A stretch of 64,000 nucleotides of DNA, taken from the NCBI GenBank assembly GCA_032622095.1, contig CP136064.1, forward strand, positions 185,672,209 to 185,736,208. The letters run 5' to 3'. This document shows positions 21,440 through 33,249 of this stretch, piece by piece; the first letter of the stretch is position 1, and each line of letters opens with the position of its first letter. The translations under genes were made by a program, and so were the position numbers. The notes below the pieces were generated by a model, which was given only the letters and a program-made list of their open reading frames with translations, was not told the DNA's origin and did not search any database. The stretch is from Siphonodentalium dalli. Taxonomy: Eukaryota > Mollusca > Scaphopoda > Gadilida > Siphonodentaliidae.

Positions 21440-21884
21440 ACATGTTTTCGGGTACCCATCCCATTTCGTTTTACCATATATACATGTTTTCCGGTACCCA
21501 TCCCATTTCGTTTTACCATGTATACATGTTTTCCGGTACCCATCCCATTTCGTTTTACCATATATACATGTTTTCCGGTACCCATCCCATTTCGTTTTAC
21601 CATATACATGTTTTCCGCTACCCGTCAGTAGTCATCCGGGTCACTATATATAGGTAGTAATTTTAGTGACGTATTACTGCACCAACTTTGTGACTACTCC
21701 CATCCCACTTTGTGACTACTCCCATCCCAATTCGTTTTACCATATATACACTGATAGTCAAAACAACCATGGTAACTGAAATGTTCGTGAATCATCAATT
21801 TGTAGACAAGTTTTAGAAGTTTTGTTTTGAAATCTTCAAAACAAAAATTATAAGTTATCGACTCAAAATTAATGTTAAATACTA
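21440..21884 (+). repeat. 42-bp minisatellite plus flank, first half of a tandem duplication
   Basis: The unit CATGTTTTCCGGTACCCATC...CCATTTCGTTTTACCATATA recurs at 21440, 21483, 21525, 21567 and 21607 (periods 42-43, last 40). It is followed by about 270 bp of unique sequence ending AATGTTAAATACTA. Because 42 is a multiple of three, both strands stay open across the array (164-aa frame at 21163-21657); this is repeat-driven, not coding. Confidence 0.9.
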
Positions 21885-22307
21885 TTCCCATTTCGTTTTA
21901 CCATATATACATGTTTTCCGGTACCCATCCCATTTCGTTTTACCATGTATACATGTTTTCCGGTACCCATCCCATTTCGTTTTACCATATATACATGTTT
22001 TCCGGTACCCATCCCATTTCGTTTTACCATATACATGTTTTCCGGTACCCGTCAGTAGTCATCCGGGTCACTATAGGTAGTAATTTTAGTGACGTATTAC
22101 TGCACCAACTTTGTGACTACTCCCATCCCACTTTGTGACTACTCCCATCCCAATTCGTTTTACCATATATACACTGATAGTCAAAACAACCATGGTAACT
22201 GAAATGTTCGTGAATCATCAATTTGTAGACAAGTTTTAGAAGTTTTGTTTTGAAATCTTCAAAACAAAAATTATAAGTTATCGACTCAAAATTAATGTTA
22301 AATACTA
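21885..22307 (+). repeat. Second copy of the 425-bp duplication (minisatellite plus unique flank)
   Basis: Repeats the preceding block at an offset of about 425 bp, including the non-repetitive part (GTCAGTAGTCATCCGGGTCA at 21624 and 22051). Identity by eye is very high; differences are a TATA indel and a C/G change in the last unit. Recent unequal exchange or a possible assembly-sensitive region. Confidence 0.9.
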
Positions 22308-22674
22308 GAGGCAATCACGAAAGAGTCCTGAGCCCCGAATGGAAAAGTTTATTATTCATCTGGATAACATATTTTGATGTAATAGGCTTGAGTTGAGTAA
22401 TAAAAACTTGTTTCGCGGGTGGTAGACTAGCCATGCATGCATGCACCACAACTGTGTCTCAATCTGTAAAAAACATTTTGCCCCCCCCCCCCCCCTGTAG
22501 TGATAGAAATTTATTGACTATTTCAAACTGTTCATTGTTATATCATGGAATGAAATACCCACAGAAATAACAGGTGCCCAAGCATTCGCAGATATCAAGT
22601 TCTTATATCGGACTAATATATCCTATCGCAAAGCCAACACCATCATTATTTCTATATACTGGTTGTATACCGTA
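22308..22674. other. No gene seen; C14 tract near 22482
   Basis: Contains GCATGCATGCATGCA (22433-22444) and a long C homopolymer. No coding signal until the LINE fragment that follows. Confidence 0.5.
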
Positions 22675-22890
22675 GCAAGTTTCGGAACAAATGCAGGGTC
22701 TTGCGTTCTAATATGTTTGAAAAATTACATCTCCGACAGCCCCCGTTGCCATTGTGGAAATCCACGCGAAGATACTTATCACTACTTTGGGCGTGTCCCA
22801 TAATCAACACCGAACGAATGAAAATGCGTCAAACATTATACCAAGAAGGACTGATTATTACATATATAAACGATATACTTTTCTGAATTC
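22675..22890 (+). pseudogene. Non-LTR retrotransposon ORF2 C-terminal fragment, frameshifted
   Basis: One frame gives SKFRNKCRVLRSNMFEK, the next frame gives NYISDSPRCHCGNPREDTYH, and the first frame resumes with INTERMKMRQTLYQEG. The order (basic helix, SPRC.CG.. ED..HYF, C.. ..ER) matches the Cys/His segment near the C terminus of many LINE ORF2 proteins. At least two frameshifts and a stop show it is dead. No RT core was found next to it, so this is a 5'-truncated and eroded 3' piece. Clade not assignable from so little. Confidence 0.7.
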
Positions 22891-22992
22891 CCGACACCTC
22901 GTTTAGAAGAAATACAACATTCTTCAAAATAGATCATCGATTCATAATTGCGTCAAAACATTCAGGACACCCACCTTATATATATATATATA

Positions 22993-23731
22993 CTAGAAGG
23001 TGACCCGACTTCGTCCGGGCTATTCAAAAACCAAATTTCAAGTCGATAGCTCCACCCGTTTTCGAGATCTGGTCTGCGCATGCGCGAAGCTGGCGTCGCA
23101 CGGGCTCGGCGACCCGATAAAATTCGTATCCGGGGCAAGATACATACACATACCAAATTTCAAGTCGATAGCTCCACCCGTTTCCGAGATATATAGCACA
23201 ATGTCATTTGCGGATACCTCGGCCGGTGATAAGTTAACGCGACATCGGCCGGTTAAGAGTTAACGCGATCAAGTCACGATCTGTTGATGGCGTAATATAT
23301 TTACGCAATGTTTTTCGATGAGCGAAGCATGGTCCTGTGTTCTTCCCGATAATTAAGGTAGAAACTTTAAACGTACACAGGCGTGTGATACATCATTGGA
23401 AAGATGAAGCGCCACAGATTCTAACCGTGCAAATTTATTATTCGCGCTATATCGAATCGATTTGTGAGCACCGAACTGAAATATATTAGCGCAAAACGGC
23501 GTAAAAACAGATTTGACCTCGGCACGTGAAAAGTTGAGCTCGGATCTGAAAATTAATAGGCCTATGCCCGTTCCCGGTCGAAAATACCACCACATACCAA
23601 GTTTCATCAAAATCGGCTCGGTCGTTTTCGAGTTCATCGCGAACACACAGACCACACACACACACACACCCCCCCCCCCCCCCACACACACACACACACA
23701 CACACACAGATCTTCCAAAATATATAATAGA
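22993..23731 (-). mobile_element. Complete solo Helitron-like element, minus strand
   Basis: Read on the minus strand, the 5' end is TCTATTATATATTTTGGAAG (23731 downward), followed by a (GT)n/(G)n microsatellite. The 3' end is the hairpin GCCCGGACGAAGTCGGG, then TCACCTTCTAG (22993). Flanks are A before the 5' end and T after the 3' end, the A-T target expected for Helitrons. It carries one full and one partial 122-bp module as in array units 3-5 (a CGCGCATGCGCA match at 23075-23086, minus strand). The middle (23190-23640) is unique to this copy. No Rep/helicase frame; non-autonomous. Confidence 0.85.
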
Positions 23732-24746
23732 TGAAAATTACCCACAAACGGGTTTTGGCACTAGGTCCTCCCACCTCACAACCACCCCACTGACACGTGC
23801 AACTTCTTGTATGAACTTGTTTCTTTTTCTTCGCCAATGTGTTCAAATATGTATGTATAAAATGATTGTTAAACTGGAGAGGGGCCAAGTAAGTTTTTGA
23901 AACTTTTTGCCATTACCTTTTGTATCATGCTTAATTTCCAAATAAAATATGTTTAAAGAAACTGTTCGCACAAGAGTGAGTCGACGCTCTCTATATCTAA
24001 TCACAGTACCTGGTAAATTACAAATGCGCTTGTTATTGATGCATGATTGAGAGAAACTTGTTGGAACCGTTTTGTATTGAATCAGTACTTTATTTCACTT
24101 CGTTATATGTCTTTCTAATGCCATTACAAATATTAATAGCAGATATGTATTTCCTGTATTTATAGACCAATTTTGATCCCCTGAATTTAACGAAAAAGTT
24201 TTCCAAATTTAAACCATCAAATGCTATACATGTATATGTGAATATTGCGTCACGGCTTTTGAGCAACAGGTGCTTTCTAATATTGGTATTGCACTGGGTG
24301 CAGACTAGCGACGCCAAAGAATGTCCGGTTCAGACAGCCGAAAATTCGACCAGCAAAACAAACGGTAGGAATGCACGGACATGATGAACAAAGAGAACAT
24401 ATCTCGTTATGTTGCTATATTGGAGACTACTATCCTTATAATGGTAACCTTTATATGGTATTTATGGTATATCAAAATGTGCACTTGTTATTGCAGATTA
24501 TTTCATTATTTGGTGCTCGAAAATTCACTCTCCTACGTCGGACATAAACGTCAGCACCAACTATACCTGCAACATACAGTCTCTTGGGGAGTCATGCAAT
24601 GCACCATGCAATTTCCAAACAAATGACAGTTTTTGGTGGATAAGGGGGAGCTGATAGAGAGGTGACTAAAATGTGTCTCATCTTTGTCGCAATTCTGAAG
24701 GAGAAAAGGCGTATATATATATTGACAGAAAACTCGAACACAGCGA
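23732..24746. other. No gene seen
   Basis: The frames at 24090-24317, 24381-24626 and 24551-24793 are short and without domains. No repeats were recognised. Confidence 0.5.
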
Positions 24747-25058
24747 CAGGGACGTGGATTTAGGGTCCCCGGTGGCCCCAGTGCGGTGTCCACATTGGAA
24801 TTTCAAACTACATCCCCCTGAACCAGACCAAATTCCCAGGCTCGAGAAAGTCCCATTTCCACCCCCCCCCCTTCGGTTGAAACTTTCTAACTGGTACCTC
24901 GAATTTGTTTCAACTGTTGGGAATGTCCAACCTGACACCTTCAGACCAAACTTTGAAGACTAAGGTTGTGTCTGATATGAAATTTCCAACTGTTCAAAAT
25001 TTTGACTAAAGTTGGGGAGGAGTACATTCCAACCCAACACACTGTCGGTACGTCCCTG
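24747..25058. mobile_element. Family W element with CAGGGACGT ends (hAT-like, decayed)
   Basis: The left end is CAGGGACGTGGATTTAGGG and the right end is TACGTCCCTG. The interior has a C11 tract and words shared with other W copies (CTAACTGGTACCTC, TGTCCAACCTGACACC). Flanking octamers CACAGCGA and TATTGTGA agree at four of eight positions and differ partly by C-to-T changes, so an eroded 8-bp duplication is possible but not shown. No transposase. Confidence 0.6.
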
Positions 25059-28000
25059 TATTGTGATAATGAGTTCTAAGACCAATTACGGAATCAAAAC
25101 ATCTGTGACATAACTCTCTGATCTATACATATATACACAGGTATTGACATACACTTGAGCGAGACGTCGACTCCACAAATCTGCTCGCGAGGTCAGAACG
25201 ACCGCATTCAACACACCTGATATAACGTGTAGGTAGACACACAAGACGTATAGAGACGATATGTGCATACATACGAGGAGCTAATTATTCCGGGTCAACG
25301 CGACTTTCTTTGTTATTAGTTTGAATTAATTATCTCAAGGTTCAAAATTAGAAACGCCGCAGCGCTTTCTCTATGTATATATAGATATATTTATTAACCC
25401 ATAGTGTGACAGTCAATCTCTGGCGTCAATTGCGCTATATATTTGTCCGTACTCAATCACGCGTCCAACGGGCTATGTTAGATTTTCGACAGACGGGCCT
25501 TGCACCACCAGAGACGAGAGGCCCCGGCCGACCTTAAGCCAGCCAGATGGCCCCACCTTATTCTAATCGATGTACACACACAGTACATGCATGCAAGGAC
25601 AAATAAGGTACAAGTCACAATCAGATAAACCACCTCCGGACTTGGGGTGAGCTTTGTTATACTTGTCGCGGTGGGACGCTCACCTTACACATGTAATAGG
25701 AACAAACCGGCTTCGACAATACAACAATGTAAGCGCTTTTAGTGGCATCACATCAGTATATCAAAGTAGGTTGCAGGAGATGCATGGCAGCCAGACCTTT
25801 AAAATCTCACCCCCGAATTCCTAATACTGTGACTGACAAAACATGACGCTACATTTTGTTGAGATGTGCCTGGCTCATTAGCCAACATTGTTATCCAAAT
25901 TCACGTTCGTGATGGGCTTTGAAGTCCGAGATTATGTTCAAGAACACAGTGACGCCGTCCCCCTCTGCATGGTCGCGGGTCGAAACTATTGCTGACCATG
26001 TAAGGGGAGTATAGAATTAAAGAAAAATATTGAATCTATCAAGAATCTATATCTAGAAGACCGTTCAAGTCACCAAACAAAATCGCGGATTCGAAACTCC
26101 TGAACGTATATCAGTTATGGATTTGCGAGTCTGGATTTTGCATCGAATCGAATCTCCTTCCTGATATCGACATGGAATCGAATCTCGAATCGAATCAGCT
26201 AGTGACTGACATTGTTTACCAGTGTTTATTTTTGTGTCTCGTGACAAAAGAAATTGCAAAACTAACTAGATAATATATATAACAATGTTAATCTCCTTTA
26301 ACATCCGTTGGAACTTGTGTTTTTGTTTTTAGGAAAATCATGACATAGGCAAGTCACTCTCAGTCTCATGGAGAGTTTGGATATGTTTCATTGAATTTCT
26401 ATCTATAGCTGTGCCATGGCGAACATGACACCAGAAGTGACCGTAATGCACTTAAATACAGTTCAATCAACGTATCACAAACCACATGGCTCGAAAGTCA
26501 CTTGTCTACATTATTTATTAAAGATAATCGGGATTTGATACACTTGGACATGGGTACACCGTTCAGCTATATAATTGTTGTAGTTGCAGTCCGATACCAA
26601 TGGTAATTTGTTAAACTTTTCACCCCACAATAGATCAAACACCTACATCACATGTTCACAATAGTCGTCTTCACGGAGGGGGTTCCGTGCAGAAAACAGA
26701 CATGAATTACAAGTGTTAAATGTTATCAGCAAAATTCAGCGGATCGAAACTTGATGCAACGCGCTCGATTTCCCAGGAAACAGAAACTGAAATTTAAAGG
26801 AATTCTGCCGGCAGTGTCGCAGATAACTGGTCGTACATAATGACGTCCATTTAAGAACGTAATTAACCGATTTTTCTAAGGTTTCTATTGCTTCCAATCT
26901 ATGTATTGTCGCACATAACGGCGGCTGACATTGAATTTGTTTAATATAATCTGAATTGGATATCTGAAGTTATAAACATAAAGTAATCAAATGAGATCCG
27001 CATCTAGCGACAACGCACAGTGTAGACAATTTATATAGTGTCGATACTGAAAACAAAACGAGATTTCACCAAAGTAACACCGATTCGAAAATATCCGAAT
27101 CAGCGGACCGATTCGGAGTCGGTCTCTAATCGGGTGTCCGATATCAACATCGAATCGAATCTCAACTATTCGCATGTCCCTAATATCAGTTACATTTTAA
27201 ATGGCAGCTCAAAGCCGTCCGATAATCTAAAACACTATAGCGACGATGTTAGGTCCCTGCAGCGAACCTATATATAGGAAAAATGTTTTACTACGCCTTG
27301 TGTAGACTAACACTTAGTGCTGATCCCGTGCACACATTTTTTCGAAATGCTCATTTATTTTTTATTTTGTTCATATTTTCAAATTGTACTCTTGCATATC
27401 CTCGGCCTTGCCAAGGATGTACAAGAGTAGACGTTAAAGGGTTTTCATTCCGAGATTGTTCAAATTGCAGTTTCCATCTGCACTCACTACGCATACCAAA
27501 TTGGCAGTTCTGGTAGAGCCGATTTCAATTTCATCCCATCCCTCGAGTTACTGTTTTCCAACTGGTACCTCCAAGAACACTCAAGATTGACATCTGTATA
27601 TAGGACGAGACAAACATAGCAACCATATTCATGGTTTGCCAACTTAGTACGATTTCAGTAAAAAAAATTTATATAAAATAGGAAAATAGTTCAACATTTT
27701 GTCTCATAACAACATTGTTTACACTAAATGTTGATTGGAAACTAAATTTTAATGAACAATATCAACATAAATACTCATTTTTGCGCATGTAATCTTCAGC
27801 TGTAGAAAAGCATGACCAGCATTGAATGTGATCGGCGTTGAGGCATCCATAACCATGTCTGCACCATGTCACCTCGTCCCTGTTTGCTCTATCTACGAGT
27901 ATTCGGTGCAAAAAACAAAACAAATTGGTTATGTGAACTTCGCATCATTGACCAGGTCACATTGAGATTATTATTGGGACAACTCCCGGGCTTTAATGCC

Positions 28001-28590
28001 AGTTCGTCTTTCCGCGATAGTGAGATTATTCCCGTATCTAACAACTTAACCATAGAGTCAACAGGGTCATTATAATTTATCAAACGGCTCATTAGCATAT
28101 GCAGCAATTTAAGTGAAACGAGTGTCAGTAAATATGACATAGCGTTATATATCACCCTATATGTGACTATGCAAGTATATAAAGACTGGTGAATTGCATG
28201 TTGAAAAACACATCTGTGTGTACGGTAGTATATATAGCTTCACATACACCCCGTGATATAGATACTGACCCTGTTTTAGCACTAAGCAAATTAATACTGC
28301 CGTATTGTAATGAATTTATATTGGGTAATAAAATGTAAAGTGTCAACTCGTATACACTACTAATAAACTTCTTGCTATGATACTGTCCTTTCATATCCGA
28401 GAACACCCATGTGCAATATAGTACTTAACTTGAGTTTTATACGTCTGGAAACGAGGCTCAGGGAGAATGATATCTATCGGAGTGTTTACTGAGCAATTAT
28501 GTGGTCTGAAGTCCTTAAAATGTTCACATACCACAATCTCCTGCTCGCGATGGTGATATGTACATGAGAGTGCACTGAACAATTCTATGA
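25059..28590. other. No gene seen in 3.5 kb; two GAATCGAAT-rich patches
   Basis: Patches at 26088-26200 and 27080-27165 repeat CGAATCGAATCTC words like the subterminal arrays of the hAT-like element at 8713-9605, and may be remnants of that family. The 77-aa frame at 27283-27516 has a hydrophobic stretch followed by cysteines, which resembles a secreted peptide only superficially; no splice or promoter evidence supports it. The rest is featureless. Confidence 0.5.
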
Positions 28591-29400
28591 TTTGAAGACC
28601 TTAACAAGAGGTGCGCATCGGAAGATGGCGCTCGTCGAGGTTTTGTTTTTGCCTGAAAGAGTGGATCTGTCGCAAAAGAATTATTGGCGGCCATGTATAT
28701 TTTTAACGAATTTAGAGGTCACCCCGAAGATCCATATGAAGTTTGGTGACGATTGGATGAGACATGTGACCTGTAAGGTGGTCTAAAGGATTTAGTCGTA
28801 CAAAGAGTAAAATCCTATATATATATAGATGGCCGCTGGCAGCCATGTTTTTTTTACCAGAATTAGGTAAAATGGTAAACACCCCTCTAGAGGTCGCCCC
28901 AAGGATTCACATGAAGTTTGGTGATTATTGGATGAGGGATATGCTCTGTATGGTGTGCTAAATGATTTAGTGATGCAAAGAGTAAAATCCAAGATGGCTG
29001 CTGACGGCTATGTTTTTCATCGAAATCGTTCACATTTGATATCTCCCATCTAGAGGTAATCCTAAACAGGCCTGTAAAGTTTCAAAAACTATTCTCTAAT
29101 CAATCTGGGCTGCAGGGTGTGCTGGTGGATTCACATTTGAAATCCAATATGGCTGCTGGCGGCCATGTTTTTTAAAACGAATTTCGGTTTAAAAAAAAAG
29201 TGAGGCTCCCATCTAGAGGTCACCCCGAAGATCCATATGAAGTTTTGTGATGCTCGGATGAGGGATATGCTCTGTAGGGTGTTTTAAAGGCTTTAGTGAT
29301 GCAATGAGTATAATCCAAGATGGCTGATGGCGGCCATGTTTTTCCTCGAAAATCGTTCTAATTTGACAGCTCCCATCTAGATGTCATCCCAGACTCATAT
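28591..29400 (-). repeat. Family A tandem array, inverted relative to 1-683
   Basis: About four to five units of roughly 170-190 bp. Each contains CAAAGAGTAAAATCC, AAGATGGC(C/T)GCTGGCGGCCATG, CTCCCATCTAGAGGTCACCC and GATGAGGGATATGCTCTGTA. These are the complements of the words in the array at the window start. No conserved frame runs through it. The right part passes into a different repeat near 29400. Confidence 0.75.
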
Positions 29401-29640
29401 ACCGAATATCGTTGATATCTGTCACAGTTTGTTTGAGCTATCGCGCTAACGGTCGCCAACGACCAAAATAGCTAACAATAGACAAACTAATGCCCAAAAC
29501 TCTTGTATAACAAATTGGACAAATATCAATTAAATTGGTTGGCGTGTTTGAGTTATCGCGCTAATGGTCTCGCGTCGGATCACCCACCCGCCTACCGACC
29601 TCGCCAAAGCATAAGTCGAGTTTTGAGCTCGACTAAAAAT
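29400..29640. repeat. Repeat with duplicated TTATCGCGCTAA word
   Basis: TGTTTGAGCTATCGCGCTAA (29429) and GTGTTTGAGTTATCGCGCTA (29547) are direct repeats; AACAAATTGGACAAATATCA lies between them and GAGTTTTGAGCTCGACTAA closes the segment. Looks like a short non-autonomous transposon fragment, but no ends were defined. Confidence 0.45.
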
Positions 29641-32093
29641 TTCACATACCACACTCTTCTAATCGCGATAATAATGTGAATTTGACGAATATGAAGATAT
29701 TCGTATTAGACATAATATCGATGACTTGGTAAACATCTTAGATTGGTCAGGCTCCGTGTTTACAAGCAATTATAATTGCTGAATGGGTGAGTGTATATAC
29801 GCATGTACTCTGGATTCATGTTATAACTGGCTATAACTTCTGAGATAAAGACAACATAATTGTGGTGTAAGCTTATATGTTGTTCTGGTGTTTTCCAAAT
29901 AGATGTCCAGTGCTAAATATGGTTACGTCTATACGGCTTCTTGCTAGATAGCGTTAGCAATAAACTATGTTCTCCTTTGTATGAACGTTTTTCTCGATAA
30001 TATGAAGTTACCAATCGTCGTTTTGCATTTATAGTTTCCTCTCCGATTTTCTGTTGCTATGATACACCGCCTTGGGTTGCTAATAAGCAATTCACGAACG
30101 TCGTGCTACTCTAATCCCCCTCAAAGTATGCGCCAATCTTCATCGTGTAGTTGCTAATCATAAACATCATCGAACGTCAATAATATTTGCCATGTATTGA
30201 GGACACCAACGCAGGAGGCTCCGCTCCAGAACAACAACAGGAAGTATAAGGATCGAGAACACAGCTAAATTGTCACATCTGAATATATAAGACTAAACGA
30301 AGAAAGAATTCTGTTTATTGCAAACCGTAATTATGTACGCCGAGGCAGGTTGAGGTCTACATTATTGGTTTCTTTTGGTGAGTATCGATCGTTCCTGCAT
30401 AATCCGACTTGCACCATTGCCGGTATGTATACACGGGGAATTGGGTAAATGATTGGTGGATATTGTGCCAGACTTCGATTTTTAAAAACTTGCATTCCCA
30501 TTTGAACAAGAACAAAGTTTCAAGTGTTGGCAATTTAATTGTCACCCCTTGAGTTGGAATTGTCCTAACGGTAGCCAAATCTTAGCCTTTCGACATTCTG
30601 GAAAAGTACAATGTTCGAAATGAGTATAATTGTGCTCTCTACTCTTAATATTTAAACGAAAGTTAGAACTATTTGTAGCAAAATGCTGCAGTTATTTATT
30701 TTGCTTCTTTTAGACTAAAATCTGAGGAACGATATAATTTTCCAGTAATACGATTTACAGAGTATTAAATACATGTACCTGCAGAAATCTAAGTCTCTCT
30801 TAAACATGCGTTTTAGGCTTCCCGAAAACGTAGCAAAAGATAGCGAGGCTGTAATTCATATGGTAAAATAAAAAAACAAATATCACAATGTCTAGTCTCT
30901 GACGTACTTGTGACAGCCTGTACACATGACATGATGGGGGAAATAAATCGTTAAATTTTGCAATATCTTTCCACGATATTATATCACATTAAAGCTAACT
31001 AAAAATATACCGATACGTGAATTGTTATGGTATATATATTTCTACTTAAACACGCAAACATTGTGGTCCAATAGAAATCGCCAGAGAATTACAGCCGATT
31101 GATAATCTCAATGTATGTGGATTAATTACCGATATTATAGACTGACACCCAATGTATTCCACAAATTTCCAGGTCCATCAGAGTAGTAAAACATTTTAAG
31201 GAATGTATGCCGGCGTGGGGCAAAAAAAAACATGTTTTTTACAACCTCATACATTTGTTTTTACTAAAGACCGTTTGTGCCCATATTTACATTTGAAACT
31301 GTTTAAAACATATTATAACTGAAAAAACCCCACAATATTTATGTTCCTGTGACCTCAGATGGGCCTTAGTGGGGATGACATTAAGCTATGGTATGTTGCA
31401 TATGGGACATTTCCAATAATATTTCCAATTGCAGCCTGGTAAATATCCTCTCAAAGTATTTATTTAAAAAATATGTCAACTGGTTGAATTGAAGCTTAAC
31501 AACTGATATATCATGGATATGTCTACAAAATGTTAACAGTGACTCGAAAGTCAAGATTGAATTCACTATTCTGAGATGTTATCAGCTTAAAATGTATTGC
31601 AGCCAAATAGCCAAACACATATGTTCGGTTAATGTAATTTAGCTTGCAGGGGAAACAATGATATTTCACTGGATATGCAGGATATATGTTTAATTGAATT
31701 TTTTTGTGTGAAATTGGAAGCTATAAAATAATTGTACTTGTGTTTTATGTGACGTATCAGCTTCTGGTGGGTTACTGTATGTGTCAACTAGATTGATGCA
31801 ACATAATTTCCACTTAGCAGTGTAGAATTTGACCACCAGGTAGACCTAACATACTCTTATCACACACTGACCTGGTAACTCCAATGCATGTATGTGGTAG
31901 ACATATTGCCTATCAGCCAGTATTTGAAAAAAATCTTCATATTTGCCTGCAATAACCATTATTTCCGATTAAAACTGCTTCTGAAACAGGTTAAACTGTC
32001 ATTTGACCTAAAGGAGATAACTTGTCAGTCTGTCAGTCTTATGAATGATATCAGTCGGATTTTATGAGGTTTTAGAACAAAATTAGTGAAATT
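29641..32093. other. No gene seen in 2.4 kb
   Basis: AT-rich, with short chance frames (30357-30578, 31381-31566). No domain, repeat or element end recognised. Confidence 0.5.
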
Positions 32094-32120
32094 GGGGGGG
32101 GGGGGGGGGGGGGGGGGGGG
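32094..32120 (+). repeat. G27 homopolymer
   Basis: Twenty-seven consecutive G, the longest G tract in the window, followed closely by GGGGGG (32160) and CCCCC/GGGG blocks to 32215. Prone to G-quadruplex formation and to sequencing error. The proline-rich minus-strand frame over it is artefactual. Confidence 0.9.
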
Positions 32121-32509
32121 TGTCGAACAAATTGGGAGTAAATTATTTTTTGCAGGTTTTGGGGGGATGGGTCCCCAAAAATTCCAGACTACCCCCACCC
32201 CGGGGTCTGTCCCCATACAATGAAAAAAAAAAAGTTATAAAAAAAATCCCCCAATAATTATGGACCCTGCTATGTTGGATTAATGCCACAGCCACTTTAA
32301 TTATTATTCACATCGGACAAATAGGATACCATACGATGGAACATTCTGTGACATCTTAGTCGAATTGATGGTGGCGATGATGACATTTTGGCCACCATAT
32401 TGGCAGACATCTTAAATTTAGTTAACCATTTTTTTTTTAAATGAATAAAGTCATTATATACATACTTATTTCCACCCATACGTATCCATACTGAGAAATA
32501 AAATAATTT

Positions 32510-32690
32510 CAAACGATCTTATTATCTGAACATTTCCGACCAATGAATACGAATCATTCTGCTATTGTATTATCTTTTCGACGGTCTGTCGTCTGCTTTC
32601 ATTAACTGAACACCCATCCAAATGAATAATAGACCGTTCCAATGTTTACTTTTGTAACTGAATGTGCGAATTCACTCTTCCTTCTCTCAT
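32510..32690. repeat. Dispersed repeat family V, fragment 1
   Basis: Shares CTTATTATCTGAACATTTCC, then CCATCCAAATGAATAATAGA and CCGTTCCAATGT...AACTGAATG with 61065-61285. Pieces recur at 43080-43165, 47925-47990 and 49290-49400. The order is kept between 32.5 kb and 61.1 kb, so this is a true family, of unknown class. Confidence 0.5.
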
Positions 32691-32793
32691 GCATAACATG
32701 TGAAACAATCCATCAGTTCTTTCTATACTGTTAGTTATCAATACTTGTACACAGCTATATTGTTATAACATATTTCCTTGCTCTTGTCAGCGT

Positions 32794-33185
32794 TTAACCC
32801 TTTACCCAACAAACCGGCCAAAACCGGCCAAATAAAGCTTCAACAGCCTAAAATATCTCCGGTCTGTCTCAATAGAACCATACAAATATGGATAGAATTG
32901 GAACCGGCTCCTTGACCACATTGTGATAGTTACAGTTATGCCCTGTGCCAATGAATTCTCTTATATATGCGAGTCGATCATAGGTCGCCTCGCATATATA
33001 AGAGAATGCATTGGCCTAACAAAAATCTTTTTTAAACACTTTTTACCATTTTTTCTTACATTCTTTAACAATTTTTAATGTGTTAAGCCAATGCATTCTC
33101 TTATATATGCGAGGCGACCTATGGTCGACTCGCATATATAAGAGAATGCATTGGCACAGGGCCCTTCTGTTGGGTAAAGGGTTAA
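32794..33185. mobile_element. piggyBac-type MITE (family P), copy 1
   Basis: The ends are TTAACCCTTTACCCAACA and TGTTGGGTAAAGGGTTAA, i.e. TTAA target plus CCC-starting inverted repeats, the signature of piggyBac-like elements. Inside lie two consecutive long hairpins, each built from CCAATGCATTCTCTTATATA and its complement (32948-33016 and 33088-33156). Nearly identical to 55177-55576, so mobilised recently by an autonomous partner not seen here. GGCCAAAACCGGCC near the left end is a further short repeat. Confidence 0.9.
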
Positions 33186-33249
33186 TTTGTATATATTTAG
33201 TGTTTTGACAATAGGGAGAGGATGTTACTGTAAGTGACAGCACTTGTCA

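Noticed and set aside
21163-21657. 164-aa frame with repeated FSGTHPISFYH
   Set aside because: Forced by the 42-bp period, a multiple of three; the minus strand is open too.
27283-27516. Small secreted cysteine-containing peptide (77 aa)
   Set aside because: A hydrophobic stretch followed by cysteines is seen, but the N terminus is not a clean signal peptide, there is no splice or promoter evidence, and such frames are expected by chance in AT-rich DNA.
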